Shown one piece after another: positions 49,711 to 64,000 of a DNA stretch of 64,000 nt (its first letter is position 1; each line of letters begins with the position of its first letter). Location: positions 132,625,741 to 132,689,740 of the forward strand of contig CM041465.1 of the NCBI GenBank assembly GCA_023213395.1, in the 5' to 3' direction. The notes below the pieces were generated by a model. The model was not told the origin of the DNA. It made no database searches and saw only the letters and a list, made by a program, of their open reading frames with translations. The translations under genes were made by a program, and so were the position numbers. Origin of the DNA: Cycas panzhihuaensis (taxonomy: Eukaryota; Cycadophyta).

Positions 49711-50986
49711 CATCTTGAATCATGGATACTTGAGCAACATAACATATGACTTATCATCACTAGTTATTTTAGGATTTTGACTCAGAAGTTCATGGTGTTG
49801 TACACTTGGAAGACAAATCATCTCAACCAGTCAAAGGACTTGGAACTGTTTACTTAAAACTCCCATGCCTTCTAGAATTTACCCATGTTGATGTTTTATA
49901 TATTCCTGTCTCTCTATCCACCCTTGTCTCTCATGGATTTGATCTAGGTGTAATTGTAAATAATTAAACTCTTTGTATCATTTACCCTCCTTCAAATGCT
50001 ATGGTTATGATCAGAATTCTTAATAGATTTTTTTTTTTTCCTAACTTGCTCCATATCCTTTGAGGCTAACTATGTTGATGATGACTCTACTTTTACCACA
50101 ATCCTTACTCCTCAAAAGTTATCCTAAGCAACACTATGACATGCTTGTATGGGCCATATTAAAATTAATTGTTTAAGAGAACTACATGCCACTTTTCTTG
50201 GTATGCCTAGGTTCTCCTCTAATCCCTTTAAATGTGAAGCATGTATCATTGCCAAATCTCAAAGACAACCCTTTCCCTGTAGTCAGTGGAAATTTAGCCA
50301 ACCTTTATAGCTTGTATACTTAGATATATGTGGTCCTATGCCCATCCCTTCTCTTAAATAGAAGTGGTACTATATTGCTTTCATTGATAATTTTACCAAG
50401 AAAGTATAGATTGCTTTTCTTGCAAAGAAAGATGAAGCCTTTTCTATATTTCAAGCTTTTAAGGCCTACATAGAAAATGAATCTAGATTCAAGATCAAAA
50501 TACTCAAGACTAACAACGGTGGTGAGTATACCTCTAATGAGTTTGAATTGTACCTATGTTAGCATAGGATTAAATATCATACCACTGTTATAGGTATACC
50601 CTAGCAAAATGGAGTTATCAAGTATATGAATAGGACCATCATAAACATGGCTTGAGCTATGCTAGTATATAAGAATGTCTTTGTCTATCTTTGGGCTGAG
50701 GCTATCTAGACTGCTATGTATTGCATCAACTCTATTAGTGCCTCCATGCTCAGCCCCTCTTCATATGAAATGTGGTATGGATAAATCCTCTCTATCTCCC
50801 ACTTCAAAATTTTTTACTGTACTTATTATGCTCACATTCTAGAAGAACACAGAAACAACCTCCATGATAGAGCCCTCAAAGGCATCTTTGTCAGATACCC
50901 TATAGACAAAAAGGGGTATAAGGTTTTTTTAACTTCACAACATAAAATCATCATCACTAGAGATGTTATCTTTGTGGAGATTGAAG
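49711..50986 (+). pseudogene. Inner element protease and integrase, copy B
   Basis: Counterpart of 21855-23130. One small difference: the stop before the protease VT is replaced by Ala or Gln-type codons (gagcaac for gagtaac near 49734), so copy B keeps a codon that is a stop in copy A. Conversely 50706 reads ctagact where copy A reads ccggact. Confidence 0.85.
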
Positions 50987-51449
50987 ATTAATTACTTAGA
51001 CTTGACTCTAAGATGCCTTCATACTGATTTAATGATACTACTGAATTTGATATCTAGATTCTAAAATTTAGGAGGTGAGGTGCTCAATAATTACTCAAAA
51101 TCTTAGAATCTGATAATAGAGCCCTGGAGGATACAAGCTATGACTCCCAACTAATGTGTGCATATCCAATACCATTATTTGAGAATAGCCAAGTTGACAA
51201 AGGCAAAGCCATAGTAGAAGGAGTACCTTCTCCAACATTAGTAGATGACACATCTTCTCCAGCATCGTCAATTCCGCCATGCCAAGCATTTCGCATGATC
51301 CTTTTTAGGATCAAAATGAAGACCAAGAGGCTATGGAAATGAAAACCCCATTCCCAACTTGAGGTTTTCATGAAGCCTACTAGATACACAAGGATATACA
51401 ACCAAATGAGGTAGGCAAAATTGGCACTAGAAATGCCCATAGAACAGGT

Positions 51450-53010
51450 ATGCATGAATCACTTTCCATTGAGCTTGAACTAGTAGAACTGCATCTTGCT
51501 CTTAATGAAGAGCCTCTAACATACCAAGAAGCTATAAAGCATGTAGCTTGGAGAAATACCATGAATGAAGAGTACCAATCTCTTATCAAGAATGGTACAT
51601 GGGAGCTTATTGATCTATCACTTGGAAGAAAGGAAATTCAAAACAAATGGGTGTTCAAAAATAAGTATAGATCAGATGGAACCCTAGAAAAACACAAGGC
51701 TAGGTTGGTAACAAAAGGATTCACACCAAGGGAAGGCATTGACTACACTAAAATCTTTGCTCCTATAACCAAGTGGCATACAATCAAAGCTCTTATAGCC
51801 TTGGCTACTCATCAGGGTTGGAAAATCCACCAACTCAATGTTAAGACTACATTTCTTAACAGGGACCTTAAAGAAAATATTTACATGGCTCAGCCAGAGG
51901 GATACGAGATTACCAGTTAGGAGCATAAGGTTTGCAGGCTCAGAAGGTCCTTATATAGCCTAAAACAAGACCTCCGTGCTTGGTTAACCAAGTTGTTTGA
52001 AAGAATAAAGCAACTTAGATATGAGGTTTGTAGCTATCAAGATATTGATGCAACACTATTCATCAAGTGCTAAAATGATAAAGTCACTTACCTCTTAATC
52101 TTTGTAGATGATATGCTAATAACAGAGAATAGTGAACATGTAATCAATCAGTTAAAGAAGGACCTTGCTAAAACTTTTGAATTGTTTGATCTTAGGTTGA
52201 TGAAATATTACTTGGGCATTAAAGTAACTCAAAAGAATGGTAAAATCTTTCTATCCCAAGAAAAATATATCAACGATCTTCTAACAAAGTTTCAGTTGAA
52301 AGGTGCTTGACTAGTGGCTACACCTATAGAACCTAATATTAAACTCTCAACTAATAGTGACACTAGGGAGGCAAACACAACACCCTACAGGTAATTTATA
52401 GGTAGTCTCATCTATACTACTAACATAAGGCTAGATATTGTACACTCTATCAGTATTCTTGCAAGATTTATAATAAATCCTAAGTAGAATCACTCGCAAG
52501 CTGCAACATGAGTGTTGAGGTACGTGAAGATGACTAGTAAATATGGTTTATTGTATGAACCTAATGCATAATTTAAACTTTATGTATACATAGATTTAGA
52601 CTTTGTTAGAGATAAAGACACGGGAAGATCTACATCTAGGTATGTAACATTTCTTAGAATAGCACCAATATCATGGAGATCTAGATGGTAGAAGATAGTT
52701 GTAGACTTAACTACCAAAGTTGAATATATTACTACGTCTGAGACAAACAAGGAAGTGATATGTATTAAAAAAATGTTGAATACATTAAATATCATCTACA
52801 CAAGTTCTACTAGCTTACGTGTAGATAATCAATCTATAATATAAATGACTAAAAATCCTATATTTCATAATCATACCAAACACATAAGTACAAAAGTCTA
52901 TAGGATTAGAGAACTAGTTCATGATGGCACAATTCAACTAGAGTAATATGCCGCAATAGATCAAGTAGTTGATAATTTTACCAAATCATTGAAGAGGGTG
53001 AAGTTTAAAT
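51450..53010 (+). pseudogene. Inner element RT and RNase H, copy B
   Basis: Open stretch 51450-51920 (156 codons), nearly identical to 23594-24064. FVDD box at about 52101-52112. RNase H to about 53010. Shared stop after EGYEI. Confidence 0.9.
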
Positions 53011-53785
53011 AGTTTCGAAGGCAACTAAGCCTTAGGGCCTCCATCTTCACTTGATTGAAGGAGATGATAATAGGACCATCATACTATGTCTTATTCGTGA
53101 AAACCCCTTATGGGTGTAGAAGGACAGGAGTAAATCTCTACTCTATCCCATTTATCAAAACCCCTTGTGGGCATGAAAGGATAAGGGTTATATCATTTTG
53201 GAAAATCAAAACCTGTGAAAACACGAATGGGCATGGGGGATGACCAAATGGTATATTAAGACTTAGTAGATTTTAACTATAAAATTCATTATACTAATTA
53301 GTTATCTGACTTTATTTAAAGAGCCACCTGATCCAAATTAGTAGATTAGAAAATCTGTGGGTTTTCTTCACCATGAGGGTTTCTCATAAAAGTGTCATAG
53401 TAGTTTGGTTTATAAGAGGTTCAAATAGAAACCTCATAGGATAGAATAAAATAGGATGAAATGACCTTCTACCATTAAGGGGAAGATTGAAATGGGTTAA
53501 TATCACAAGGTCATTACATTAGTTGATTATTTCTAAAAAGGGTCTTAAGTAAACTTTAAATTAGATCACTTAAGTGAAATGCACTTTTATGTGCATTATA
53601 TGTAATTTCATTTCACCTAACTCTAATGCTCCTTCTCTCAATATAAAAGTGAAAGATCAATGGAGGAGGCTCATTCTTACCTCCCCATTTTGTGAGAGCT
53701 ACTATCTTTCTCTTAAGTCTCTCTTGCCTCTATGTTTGCCTTCATGTTTAGTACATAGAGATGAAGGATAGATCCACTATTTTCA

Positions 53786-56600
53786 AAAGAAATGTGTTAT
53801 GTATTGGACATACAAAATAGAGGTGCATTCATTGCTAAGAGGGTGAAGTACAATGATCCGTATAAATTGTTATCCATTCCTATTGATCCAAATATAGATG
53901 TAAAAGCATTCTCTATTATAAATCTCAATAATAATAGTGTGTGGTGTTTAAAGTATAGACACCTTCTGATGGATAAATTAGAAATGATAAAAAAGAATAA
54001 TATAGTAAATGGTCTTCCTTCTATATCATCGAAGTATTTTATTTGCAAGGGCAGTCAATGTGGAAAATAACATCATTTTCCTTTCAGAACCAATGAATGG
54101 CACACTCAAGAGAAACTAGAACTAATACATACATACTTATATAGTCCTCTAACACCTTTTTTTGTACATGGTTCTAGATATTTCTTAACCTTTATTTATG
54201 ACTTCATGAGAAAGGTGTGGGTGTATTTTATTCATAATAAGTCAGATGTATTCAATACATTTAAAGAATTCAAAGCTGAGGTAGAATTAGAATTAGGATA
54301 TAAAGTTAAATGTATCAGGTATAACAATAGAGGGGAATATATCTTAAAAGAATTTTTAGACTTTTACAAAATTAGTGGCATTTAAAGATAGTTCACAACC
54401 CCATATACACCTTAGTCAAACAATGTAGTTAAATAAAATAATATAACTATAATGGAAATGGCTCAAAGTATGACTTATGAAAAATAAGTTTCAAGAACTT
54501 ACTAGGTGGAGGCAGTAAGTACAACTTGCTATCTAATCAATTAGAGTCCAAAAATAGCACTATAGTAGATAAAACTTAAAGAAGCCTGGATTGGAAGGAA
54601 ACTTGATGTAAGTAACCTAAAAATCTTTGGTTACTAGGCCTTTGTACATATTCTAGATAAAAATAGGACAAAACTAGATTCAAAATGTTTAGAATGGGTT
54701 ATGGTTAGATATAGTAAAAATTCAAAAGGATATAAATGTATAGATCCCAAGACTAATAAAATTTATATAAGTAGAAATGTAGTCTTTAATGAAGAAATCC
54801 CTTCTGAGGTAAAATCTTTAGTACAAATAATTGAAGAAGTACCAAGAGTTGAACCTTAAGAAGAATTGCTTACTGAAGAATCAAGAGTAACTACAAAAAC
54901 TAAGGTGGAAGAATCTGAATCTACTCCTCACGCTAAAGAAGAACCTTCATCAGAAGAATTAACTTTTGAAGTAAAAATGAAATTGAAAAAGGTGCCAAAA
55001 TACTATACTAAAACCATAAAAGAAGGAAAATGAAATATATTCACACACAGAGCCAGAAGTTAACAACATCATGCACTCTTTAGCAGATTGCAACCAAAAT
55101 CATTTGAAGAAGCAAAGGAGCATGCTAACTAAAGAACAACCATGGATGTAGAAATGGACACCATTGCAAAAAATAAGACTTGGGACCTAGTAGAACTACC
55201 TCCAAATAAGCTTGTAGTCAACTACAAGTGGGTGTACAAAGTACAAGAGGGTGTAGATGGAAAAATAGAAAAATTCAAAGTAAGACTTGTGGCAAAAGGA
55301 TACACTCAAAACCATTATAATTAACTTTGATGAGACATTCTCACTTGTGGCAAAAATGAATACAATCTAAATAGTGATAGCATTGGCGACCCTAAATAAT
55401 TGGAAATTTTACCAGATGGATGTTAAAAGCGTCTTTCTAAATGGAGAACTAGAGGAAGAAATCTACATGTGGCAACCAAAAGGCTATGTCCAGTCAAGAC
55501 AAGAACACCTAGTATGTAAACTCAAAAAGGCACTATATGGATTGAAGTAGGCCCCCAGAGCTTGGTATGCTAAATTAGACAAGCATCTATCTCAAAACAA
55601 CTTCTAAAGGTGCAACTCTAATTCTAGTCTCTATATAAAAAGAAATAATGGAAAATTTTTAATTATAATCATCTATGTTGATGACATGATTCTCACCAGG
55701 GATGACACCAAGTCCATCTCAAATATAAAAGGTTAGTTAGAAAAGGATTTTGAAATGATAGACTTGGGATCTTTGAACTATTATCTAAGAATAGAAATTA
55801 AACAAAATAAAAAATATATTATACTCTCACATGGCAAATACATCAGAGATTTACTAACTAAATTCCAAATGGAGAAGTATAATCAATGTGTAACTCCTAT
55901 AGAAGTAAACTATAATCTAGTCCTAGATGAAGGAGAGCCTTCAATTGATTGCACCCTCTATAGATAGTTGATTAGAGGTTTTATCTATCTCACTACCATA
56001 AGACCTAGTATCTCACATTTAGTAGGCCTAGTTTCCAGATATATGTAGTAGCCAAAAATAAAGCATTGGAAGGCATTAAAAAAATACTTAGATACTTAAA
56101 AGGTATGACAAATCTAAAACTAGTATACAACAAAGTGAATTCAACTCAATTGATTGGGTATTGTGACTTTGACTAAGAAGGAGATAAAAATACTAGAAGA
56201 TCCACTAGTGGATATTATTTCTTCTTGGGCTTAGCTACCATTTCATGGTGTAACAAAAAGTAACCAATTGTTGCTCTCTTATCAACTGAAGCAGAATATA
56301 AGCCAATTATTAATATAACTTGTGAAGCTCTCTGGCTCAGACAACTGCTAAGAGACATGAACCAACTACAACAAAAACCAACAACATTATTTTATGATAA
56401 TCAGTGTAATTAAGTTGACGAAGAATCCTATTCTGCACGCATGAATAAAACACATACAAGTGCATCATCACTTCATCTCAGAAAAGGTACAAAGTAAAGA
56501 AATTTATTTAACATATTATCTAACAGAAGATTAGATTGTAGATATCTTAACAAAATCTCTTGGAAGAGACAAATTTTAGACTCTTAGAGAAAAATTAAGA
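53786..56600 (+). pseudogene. Outer element integrase, RT and RNase H, copy B
   Basis: Resumes after the inner 3' LTR with MCYVLDIQNRG at 53792. RT starts near 55142 (MDVEMDTIAKNKTWDLVELP). The shared frameshift follows QNH at about 55316. YVDD box at about 55674-55685; RNase H to about 56560. Same decay as copy A with few private changes. Confidence 0.88.
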
Positions 56601-56829
56601 CTAAAGAGGATAAAATATTACGAGAGGGTGTTAGAATATAATGTTTTATCTTAGGAATATTAAAGAAGAGGGGCAATGTCATTAGACCCTCATTACACTT
56701 AATTCACATATTTAATATAAATAACCATGTAATAATTATAAAGTCTTATGTATATAAAGGAGGTTTTTCTCCATCAATCATAATGAGACTAAATTCTTCC
56801 TCACATATTAAGAAGTCTAATTCTTAACA

Positions 56830-58108
56830 CAAATAACAAGTCAAAGCATGATGAAATATCGCTATTTCATAGGTTCCAAAACTCTAGTATGATTTTTTAT
56901 TGATTTTTCTTCAATTTCATTTGTTTTCATGATTCTAGCAACCCTTTGCTACAATGGAACCCATAAATTTTCATTATTTTCTTCTTAAAATTTGGTTATG
57001 AACTCTCATCTATATGAGGTATTGATAAGTGTCAGTGGATGTTTAATGAGTTTGCTATAAAATCATCAAAAAATGTTATTTTGTAGTGAAATTTTTGATT
57101 TTTTATATCCCTCAAAAAATAATGTTTTTCTCACTATTTTTCGTTTAAATTTTAGTGGTTTGGAATAGATTTCTTAATGTAACTTTCTCTTATTTCTTTT
57201 TTTCTTTGAATGGCTACATAAAATGGCTTTAAATCTCTTTAAAATCTAATTTTTTGTTCTTCATATCAAGTGTTTGAAGTACCTCAAAATGGGTTTAAAA
57301 ACACTATTAAAACTACTAAAAAACATCTTTCAAATAAAAACCACACAACTTTGTTTCTTCCTTATTCATCAATAATCTAATTCACTATTTTTTTATCTTT
57401 AAATTGATAGTTTTTAATGCATGTAAATGATCATGATTTATGTCTTTAAATAAATCTTATTTAGCTATAAAAAAATACCTTTCTTTCTTGTTACTATATG
57501 TCTTTTAAACAACACCTTTATGCTTATAAAATGAGCTTATGTTCATCAACTATGTTGTTTAAAACTTGCACGTAAGTATTAGTTGGGTTTGCATATTAGC
57601 ATATCAATTTGCTTGTAGATTTTAGTTTTTTTATTTTCCAATGTAATAATTAATAAAATAGGAATCTTCCACCTATTATTGATTTTATTCTGTAATCAAA
57701 ACATGTTTTTTCACCTTGTTTGACAATGTCTCCCCTTTGACAAAATTATTAGTAATGTTTACTCAGTAGTACTCAAAGTATTGTGTTTGAAAATAGACCT
57801 TAAGGGGAGTGCTTATACTTCAAAGTTATACATTAAACTGAGATGAACACTAGAGAAATTATTGAAATGATCCTACAATAAGCATGTTTAACTAACATAA
57901 CAAGAATCATAAAATAAAATAACCTATTTAAGCCACATAATCTATATAAACACCTTAAAAAATTAAGTTACTAAATAGATAATAAACATAACACTAGTCT
58001 AAAGTACCAAGAATGTCTAAATTTACTCTTTAATAGTAGAAAAATTGCCTGCAATAGATCTTAGACTTATGTAATAAGCATTAGAACTAGCAAATTTATA
58101 CCTGAAGT
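56830..58108. other. No gene seen, copy B equivalent of 28972-30251
   Basis: AT-rich with no conserved domain; scattered single-base differences from copy A. Confidence 0.4.
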
Positions 58109-58435
58109 TCTATGATACCATGTAGAAACTTATAACTAGGATCATTAATATGAGAAGGATAGACCTATGCAAACTTAGAAAAAATTGATTAATCTAACCT
58201 TGAAAATTCATCTCATTTTCATTCTTATCCCTTAATATTTATAATGCATATATACAAATCTAAAGGAATATTAATTGCCTTATGATTGACACATACATGG
58301 AACGTGTTGTAATCCCTGATGACTTACCATTCTTATAGTATAAATAAAATATTAAATAATTTTAATAGTACATGAATAATATGGAGGCTCATAATTATAT
58401 ATTATGAGCTAAATAAATATTAATCTTCAATAACA
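58109..58435 (-). repeat. Minus-strand primer site and 5' LTR, copy B
   Basis: Primer site complement at 58109-58120, LTR 58121-58435; same TG...CA edges as 30252-30578. Confidence 0.6.
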
Positions 58436-58512
58436 TCTACACTAATTTTATATTTTGATGCTAATTTAAGGGTGAGTTTTTCAATTATAACATGTTCTAG
58501 TTAATGAGTATG

Positions 58513-59927
58513 TCATTCCACCAAATATTCTATTAGGAGTGCCATTCCACTTAGCATTTTTTAAAGAGTTCCATTTCACTGAGTGTTTTGTTAAGAGAGT
58601 TATTCCACTAAGTATTTTACTAAGGGACCTTTTCTAGTATTCATTCCTATATGTGTTCCTTTATGAGTGTCATCCTAGTGACCATCCCTCTTTAGATGTT
58701 CCTCCATTGATACCCTCATTATGTGCTAAATTGGTTGCCTCATTATAGCAATTCTAATAGATCACCATCAAAGCTTTATAAGTGTGCTTATTAACTTCAA
58801 GAGAGTTATTCCCTAACAATTATATCAGAGTGCTTTCAAATAAGCCTAAAGGAAATTATTATTTAATTAATAACTACATGGCGAATAGTTTACAACCACC
58901 ATGTATATTTATATACATATAACATCTCTTCATAAATGGTTATAACCCATTGAATGTACCCTTTAATAATTAATAATGATTGATTATTGAGTAGGATCAT
59001 AATAATACTCCCTTTTTAAGATATTTTACTCTAAAAGTATACTTTAAAGTGATCACTTATTATTGTCTCTTGTTGATAAGGCGAGATTATAGTTACATGT
59101 TTTGTGCCTTTGTATTATAATTCTTAGAGCCTTAAGTAGTAGTAAATCCTAGAGTGGATATGCTACCTTCATGATAGCTAAAAATTTCCTCTACTCTTGA
59201 ATATTATATGAGGACTATCACTAAGGAATCTTTCATTCAATCATGATTTCAAATTACAGATATATATTGTATTTCAACCAATCATAATTTGTAAGATTAT
59301 TTAGACTAATTCTTTGAGAAGATATTATTTTTATAACTAGTGGGCCTTCTTACGTATATTTCCTACACTTTCAGATCACTACATGGAATATATTTTTATA
59401 GAGTTCATATTGGATTTATGTTGTTTGCTACTATAATTATTTCATCCTTATTTTCCTATTTCAATTTGTTAATATTGTTTTCAAAAGTTTCATCTATAAT
59501 GTTGTGAATGCCCTTTCCCTATATCAATTGTCATCATCTTCCCAAATCCATTACTTGCCATCTTATTCTTGCTTAATCATTCTATAATATAGTTTTAGTT
59601 TTACTTATTCTATAGAGCCTACATAAGATCATAATGATATTCTTTTATACTAATTAGAGGGATAACATTCAATGATATCACATACTCCTTGAATGAGCAT
59701 TTATCTTACTTAAACAGTTTAAATATATAAGTATTTGAGATATGATTCCCATATATGCCTTATTTCCATAAGTACTCATATATGTTGTGCTTTACAAGAT
59801 ACTTTGTCAACAAGCTAGCAATTTGGTGATCCAAAATCATATAACACATAACCATAGAGTTTTAATTATGTTTTATAATATTCATCATGTTCATATTCAT
59901 AATTTATTCATCTGTTATATGTCACAC
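58513..59927. other. Copy B equivalents of the ~30-bp tandem repeat, LTR-like block and minus-strand RNase H tail
   Basis: Tandem repeat at about 58513-58632, LTR-like block about 58845-59010, RNase H tail on the minus strand at 59737-59927. No complete gene. Confidence 0.55.
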
Positions 59928-60004
59928 AAAACCCTACATCTACCTTCAATTTTTTTATGCTTATCACTTATGATTATATATTATTCTTTACTTTTTCTTT
60001 TCTC

Positions 60005-60126
<122 letters not shown>

Positions 60127-60193
60127 TTCCTTTACTAGGAGGTATCCCAAATGTATGGTGTTAGTTATATTGATCTAATGATTTTTTGGTGAG

Positions 60194-60194
<1 letters not shown>

Positions 60195-60265
<71 letters not shown>

Positions 60266-60267
60266 AT

Positions 60268-60321
<54 letters not shown>
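60195..60321. repeat. (TA)n tract with a central palindrome, copy B
   Basis: 127 bp of TA with tatctatagata in the middle. The copy A counterpart (32422-32454) is 33 bp and uninterrupted. Confidence 0.95.
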
Positions 60322-60324
<3 letters not shown>

Positions 60325-62450
60325 TTTCCTTTACTAGGAGGCATAACAGATGTAAAGTACTAGTTATGTTGACCCTATGATTTTGTGTCTAGCAATACGT
60401 AGCAATGTTTTAAATAAGGTATGCCTAGTATAGTTGCAACTATAATAGATAAAATATTAATAATAATAACTAGTGATGGTAATGGATCTAATGAGTTTTC
60501 AAGAAAAAATAAGTGGCAATAATGAGTTTAATCCAAATTTTAATTAAACTGAAAATGTATATATATTATACAATAATATATATACCACTATTATGGTATA
60601 TATATTTGTTTTGAAGGTAAAAGAGGAACACTTATATTAAAATCAAAGAGTAAAGTACATAGTTAATGATTAGAAAACACCCAATCCCTCAAATTATATG
60701 CGTTAAATATAGTAAGAAGAGAATTTAAGAGAGATCAATATAAGGACTTGCAGAGAAAGGAGAATTGAGAAAATTGAGGCTATATTTAAATCTTCTTATA
60801 CATATGGAGAAAATCTTGCTCAAATTTTAAAACAAAATCCTCGAAATGAGCCATATTCTAGATACTCCAAATCTCATGAAGTGTAGTCATGAAAAGGATG
60901 AACCAAAGATGCAGTAGATGATGTCTACTGTCAAGCCATTCATAATAAAGAGCTTAGTTATTATTAATGATAAATTATAAACTTTGAATTTGACTAGTCA
61001 AAAGAGTAGAAAAGCTTTAATCACGATTAAAGATTTGTATATGCACTATGCTAGTATATATAACTAGTAATGAATGTATCTACTATTTTAAGTAATCATT
61101 ACTAGTATATTATAAGAAGTTGAATACTCTCTAAAAGGGAAATATCCCTTTTCTTAAAAGGAAGAATATTCTTTTTAAAAAGAAATATTTTATGGAATTC
61201 CTAAAGTCGTAGCCCTAAATGATGTCGATATTATTTTTTGCATGTTTTATGCATGCATGTGTCTTGTGATGAATTTGTGTAATGACCGCAATGACTAGTA
61301 GAGAGATGTAATCACCACATATCACATTTAAGATTAAATTATTTTTAAAAATTATGTATATTATTATTTGTTTGTTGTTATGACATTGGTAAAACTATCA
61401 CCTGACCAATGGTTTATGCATATTCAAATGGTTATGATGCCTTAACATGCTCATGAACTTTGGTGTAGTTTATTGATAAGTTGGATGCACATTAATTATC
61501 TAGAAAATATAATATAGTGGCATTTATATTAGTTTAAAACCCTTTTATTTTTTGTTAACTTTTATTTATTCTTCCTTCATCTCATATTTATTAATAAATA
61601 TAATACGTTTTGCTATTCCATGTGCTTCTTTTATTATGGATAAGGAAAAACTTGTTGTTCTCAATTCTTAGATCCAAGAATTATTCTATAGCTTAAGTGA
61701 TATGATGAAATCATTTTCTAATCTTTCAATAATCTATTTATACATTGGGTTCTATTTCCCCATGGTTGGAAATTTATGATCAATTTGGTCTCTTAAAATT
61801 ATGGATTTTCCCATGATGAACAAAGAGTATCTAGTCTCATTTTATCTTTTTGAATTTGAACATAAGATTGGGGCTATAACAACCTTCAATCAACCCTTAA
61901 GCACTTTATTGTAATGCCTCTATTTATAACATTTTTTTTTCATGGGTTCTACTATGCACAATCTATGATTGTCATCACAAGAGATAAAACTTCATTTGGT
62001 GGGTAGGAGATTTATTTAATTATTTACTTTTATTTTATTTCTATTTAGATGATAATAAATAGCTTCATAAAGTCTTGTGAGCAATTAGGAGCTATTAGGA
62101 ATAATGAGTGTTTCATTTTTTTTTAATGGCACAAAATCATACTTTAATACCATTTGTAATAATACTAATAGATCAATACCATAGTTTTATAACTATTCTT
62201 AGACAATTAAAGAGAGCTATTGTCCAAAGATTATATAGAACTACCTTAAAATAAGTTTGAAGGTAATTGGTATTTAATTAATAATGCCAAGATGAAAATT
62301 TTATAATCACTTTATATATTTACATGTATATGATGTATTTTCATAAATGGGTATAACACATTAAGTGCACCTTTTAATAATTAATAATAATTAATTATTA
62401 AGCAAGGTTATACTAATCCCCTATGTTCCCCACCTAAAATAATTTAGGTT

Positions 62451-64000
62451 TTAGCCTACCAATCCTTAAGATGCAAACCATTATGGAGCTACATTTAGGA
62501 TCTACCATTTAGAAATTAGAGAACATACTATCTCATTAAACATAGAACACTCTCTATGAAAAACTTGGGGCAAAAATATAGCAAACTTTCTAAATAAATC
62601 AAGGATCTTCAATAAGCTACAATGGTGGTTACATCCCTATAAGCAGGCAATAAATAATCTCTTAGCAAACATGTACAACCTATAAAAAATTATAAATAGA
62701 ATCCTTCTTCCTAAAAAGAAGGAAGGCACATGAGGAGAATATTAGAATTTGGAAGAAGAAATCCCAACAAAGGAATCCAAGAAGATAAAAGGATTAATTA
62801 TTACGAATGCATAGATTCATTTTAAATGTTTTGAACTAAATGATTACTAGGGCATATGCATGTAGCCAACCAAGGTATAGACATACTATAACATCCATCC
62901 TTACTAAAAAATAGAGAAAATATTGTCTACATCTTTGTATTTAAGCAAGAGAGTATTATATTAATTCACATAGTGGCACCAAGACTATGAGTATACAATG
63001 AATTTTAACTAGCCTATCTTTTAAACTATAAATTATAAATAATATAAAGATATATGGGATTAAGATTTTTACTCGAGACTTCATAAGTTGTAACAATTAG
63101 GATTATTGCAATAATACACAAAAAATTACTGAATTTGAAATTTTTTTTTCATAATCACATAAGTAAGAAACTCTGATTAGAAATATGTCTAGGATGCTTA
63201 AAAGAAATATTTGACTCAAATTAAAATACTTAATAATTCCTAATCTTAGGTCGACAATGGTATGGGATTTTGGAAGTTGAGTTTAGGTAAAATCTTAAGA
63301 TGTTATAACCGAAAAGGGATTATAAGAATTATAAGGGTGCCTTATGAGTAATTTCTACATCATATGTCCTAAGACTCATCCAAAAGGTAGATGTTATATT
63401 AAAAGAAAAGCATCTTAAACAAGGTACATATTTCAAGTATGGATAGAAATAAAGCAAGGACCATCCATGCCCCCTCATCAGTCCACCCTAAAAATTATAT
63501 ATAATAGAGAATGATTAGCCCATAAAGGAAGAGGAAATGGTATGATGACTAATAAATCATTGAATACCTTACCTTAAAGGAAGAACATGATACCTTAGTA
63601 GTGGAGATCTGACTACAAGCAAATATAAGGGTCCTAATATCACCTCAAATCTTATGATCAAGGGAATGATAAAAAACACTAAGGTAATAATCATAATTAA
63701 TGGTGTTAGTACACATAATTTTATTGCCCAATAAATGACTAAGAAGATAAGACTTCACATGGTGCTACTTAAGTAGTTCTAAGTAGCCATAATAGGAGGA
63801 AAGGATATGCAATGTAGTAGGATTTACTAAAGGGTTTCCTTGTTAATGATTGATTTTACACTATAAGCATCAATGTTTGTAATGATAGCATATGGGGTTG
63901 CAATCATACTAGGACTAAAATGGTTAAGAACTTTGGCCTTAATTATGATAAACTATAATAAGTTATTTATGAAATTCAAGTAAAAGAGAAAGAAATACAT
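62451..64000. other. Unique right flank, nothing recognised
   Basis: Single-copy within the window. AT-rich, with no long ORF, no copia motif on either strand and no RNA gene that I can identify. Confidence 0.5.

Larger units (their letters stand above)
43704..53785 (+). mobile_element. Inner copia retrotransposon, copy B
   Basis: 5' LTR 43704-43994, primer site 43997-44008, 3' LTR 53493-53785. Flanks aaaca and aaaga as in copy A. Includes the minus-strand gag fragment at 45446-46144 and the AT-rich leader to about 48590. Confidence 0.94.
41561..56829 (+). mobile_element. Outer copia retrotransposon, copy B
   Basis: 5' LTR 41561-41741, perfect primer site tggtatcagagc at 41742-41753, 3' LTR 56629-56829. 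Flanked by caaac and caaat as in copy A. Interrupted by the inner element at the identical position, so both insertions happened before the duplication. Confidence 0.93.

Overview
This window looks like heterochromatic-type DNA from a land plant with a large, repeat-rich genome. It is strongly AT-rich and poor in CG. I see no intact host gene. Almost everything recognisable is decayed Ty1/copia LTR retrotransposon: gag with a CCHC knuckle, aspartic protease, HHCC/DDE integrase, reverse transcriptase with YVDD/YIDD/FVDD boxes, RNase H, and primer sites matching plant initiator-Met tRNA. Very AT-rich, deamination-scarred DNA of this type is reported for some gnetophytes such as Welwitschia. That is only a guess at the organism; the sequence itself supports no more than 'seed plant or similar'.

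The main structure is a head-to-tail duplication of about 27.9 kb. Copy A spans about 6611-34580 and copy B about 34581-62450. They are collinear over their whole length and about 1% different by eye, with different microsatellite lengths. Left of copy A are a nearly complete copia element (element 1, 1-~4786) and the protease-integrase part of another (element 2). The left breakpoint cuts element 2 at the start of its reverse transcriptase, so copy B starts in mid-gene. Right of copy B (62451-64000) is unique sequence with nothing recognisable.

Inside each copy, in order: (1) the 3' half of element 2 with its polypurine tract and 3' LTR start; (2) an LTR edge and the integrase, protease and gag of a minus-strand copia element (element 3) with no visible RT; (3) an 'outer' copia element with LTRs at 13687-13867 and 28771-28971, which carries inside its protease/integrase region (4) an 'inner' copia element with LTRs at 15830-16120 and 25637-25927; (5) within the inner element's unusually long 5' leader, a minus-strand gag fragment ending at a PPT/LTR edge; (6) right of the outer element, a minus-strand 5' LTR with primer site, a minus-strand RNase H fragment, and a (TC)n(TA)n(GA)n hairpin microsatellite. 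Both nested insertions are flanked by 4/5-matching 5-bp target duplications. The nest is at least three, probably four, insertions deep, and all of it predates the tandem duplication (LTR pairs ~8-9% diverged, copies ~1%).

All retroelement reading frames are broken. Many stops stand where the family has Gln, Trp or Arg, as expected from C-to-T decay of methylated cytosine. No system of cooperating genes is encoded here; the interest lies in the structure: a segmental duplication of a nested transposon stack, its breakpoints, and the mutation pattern.
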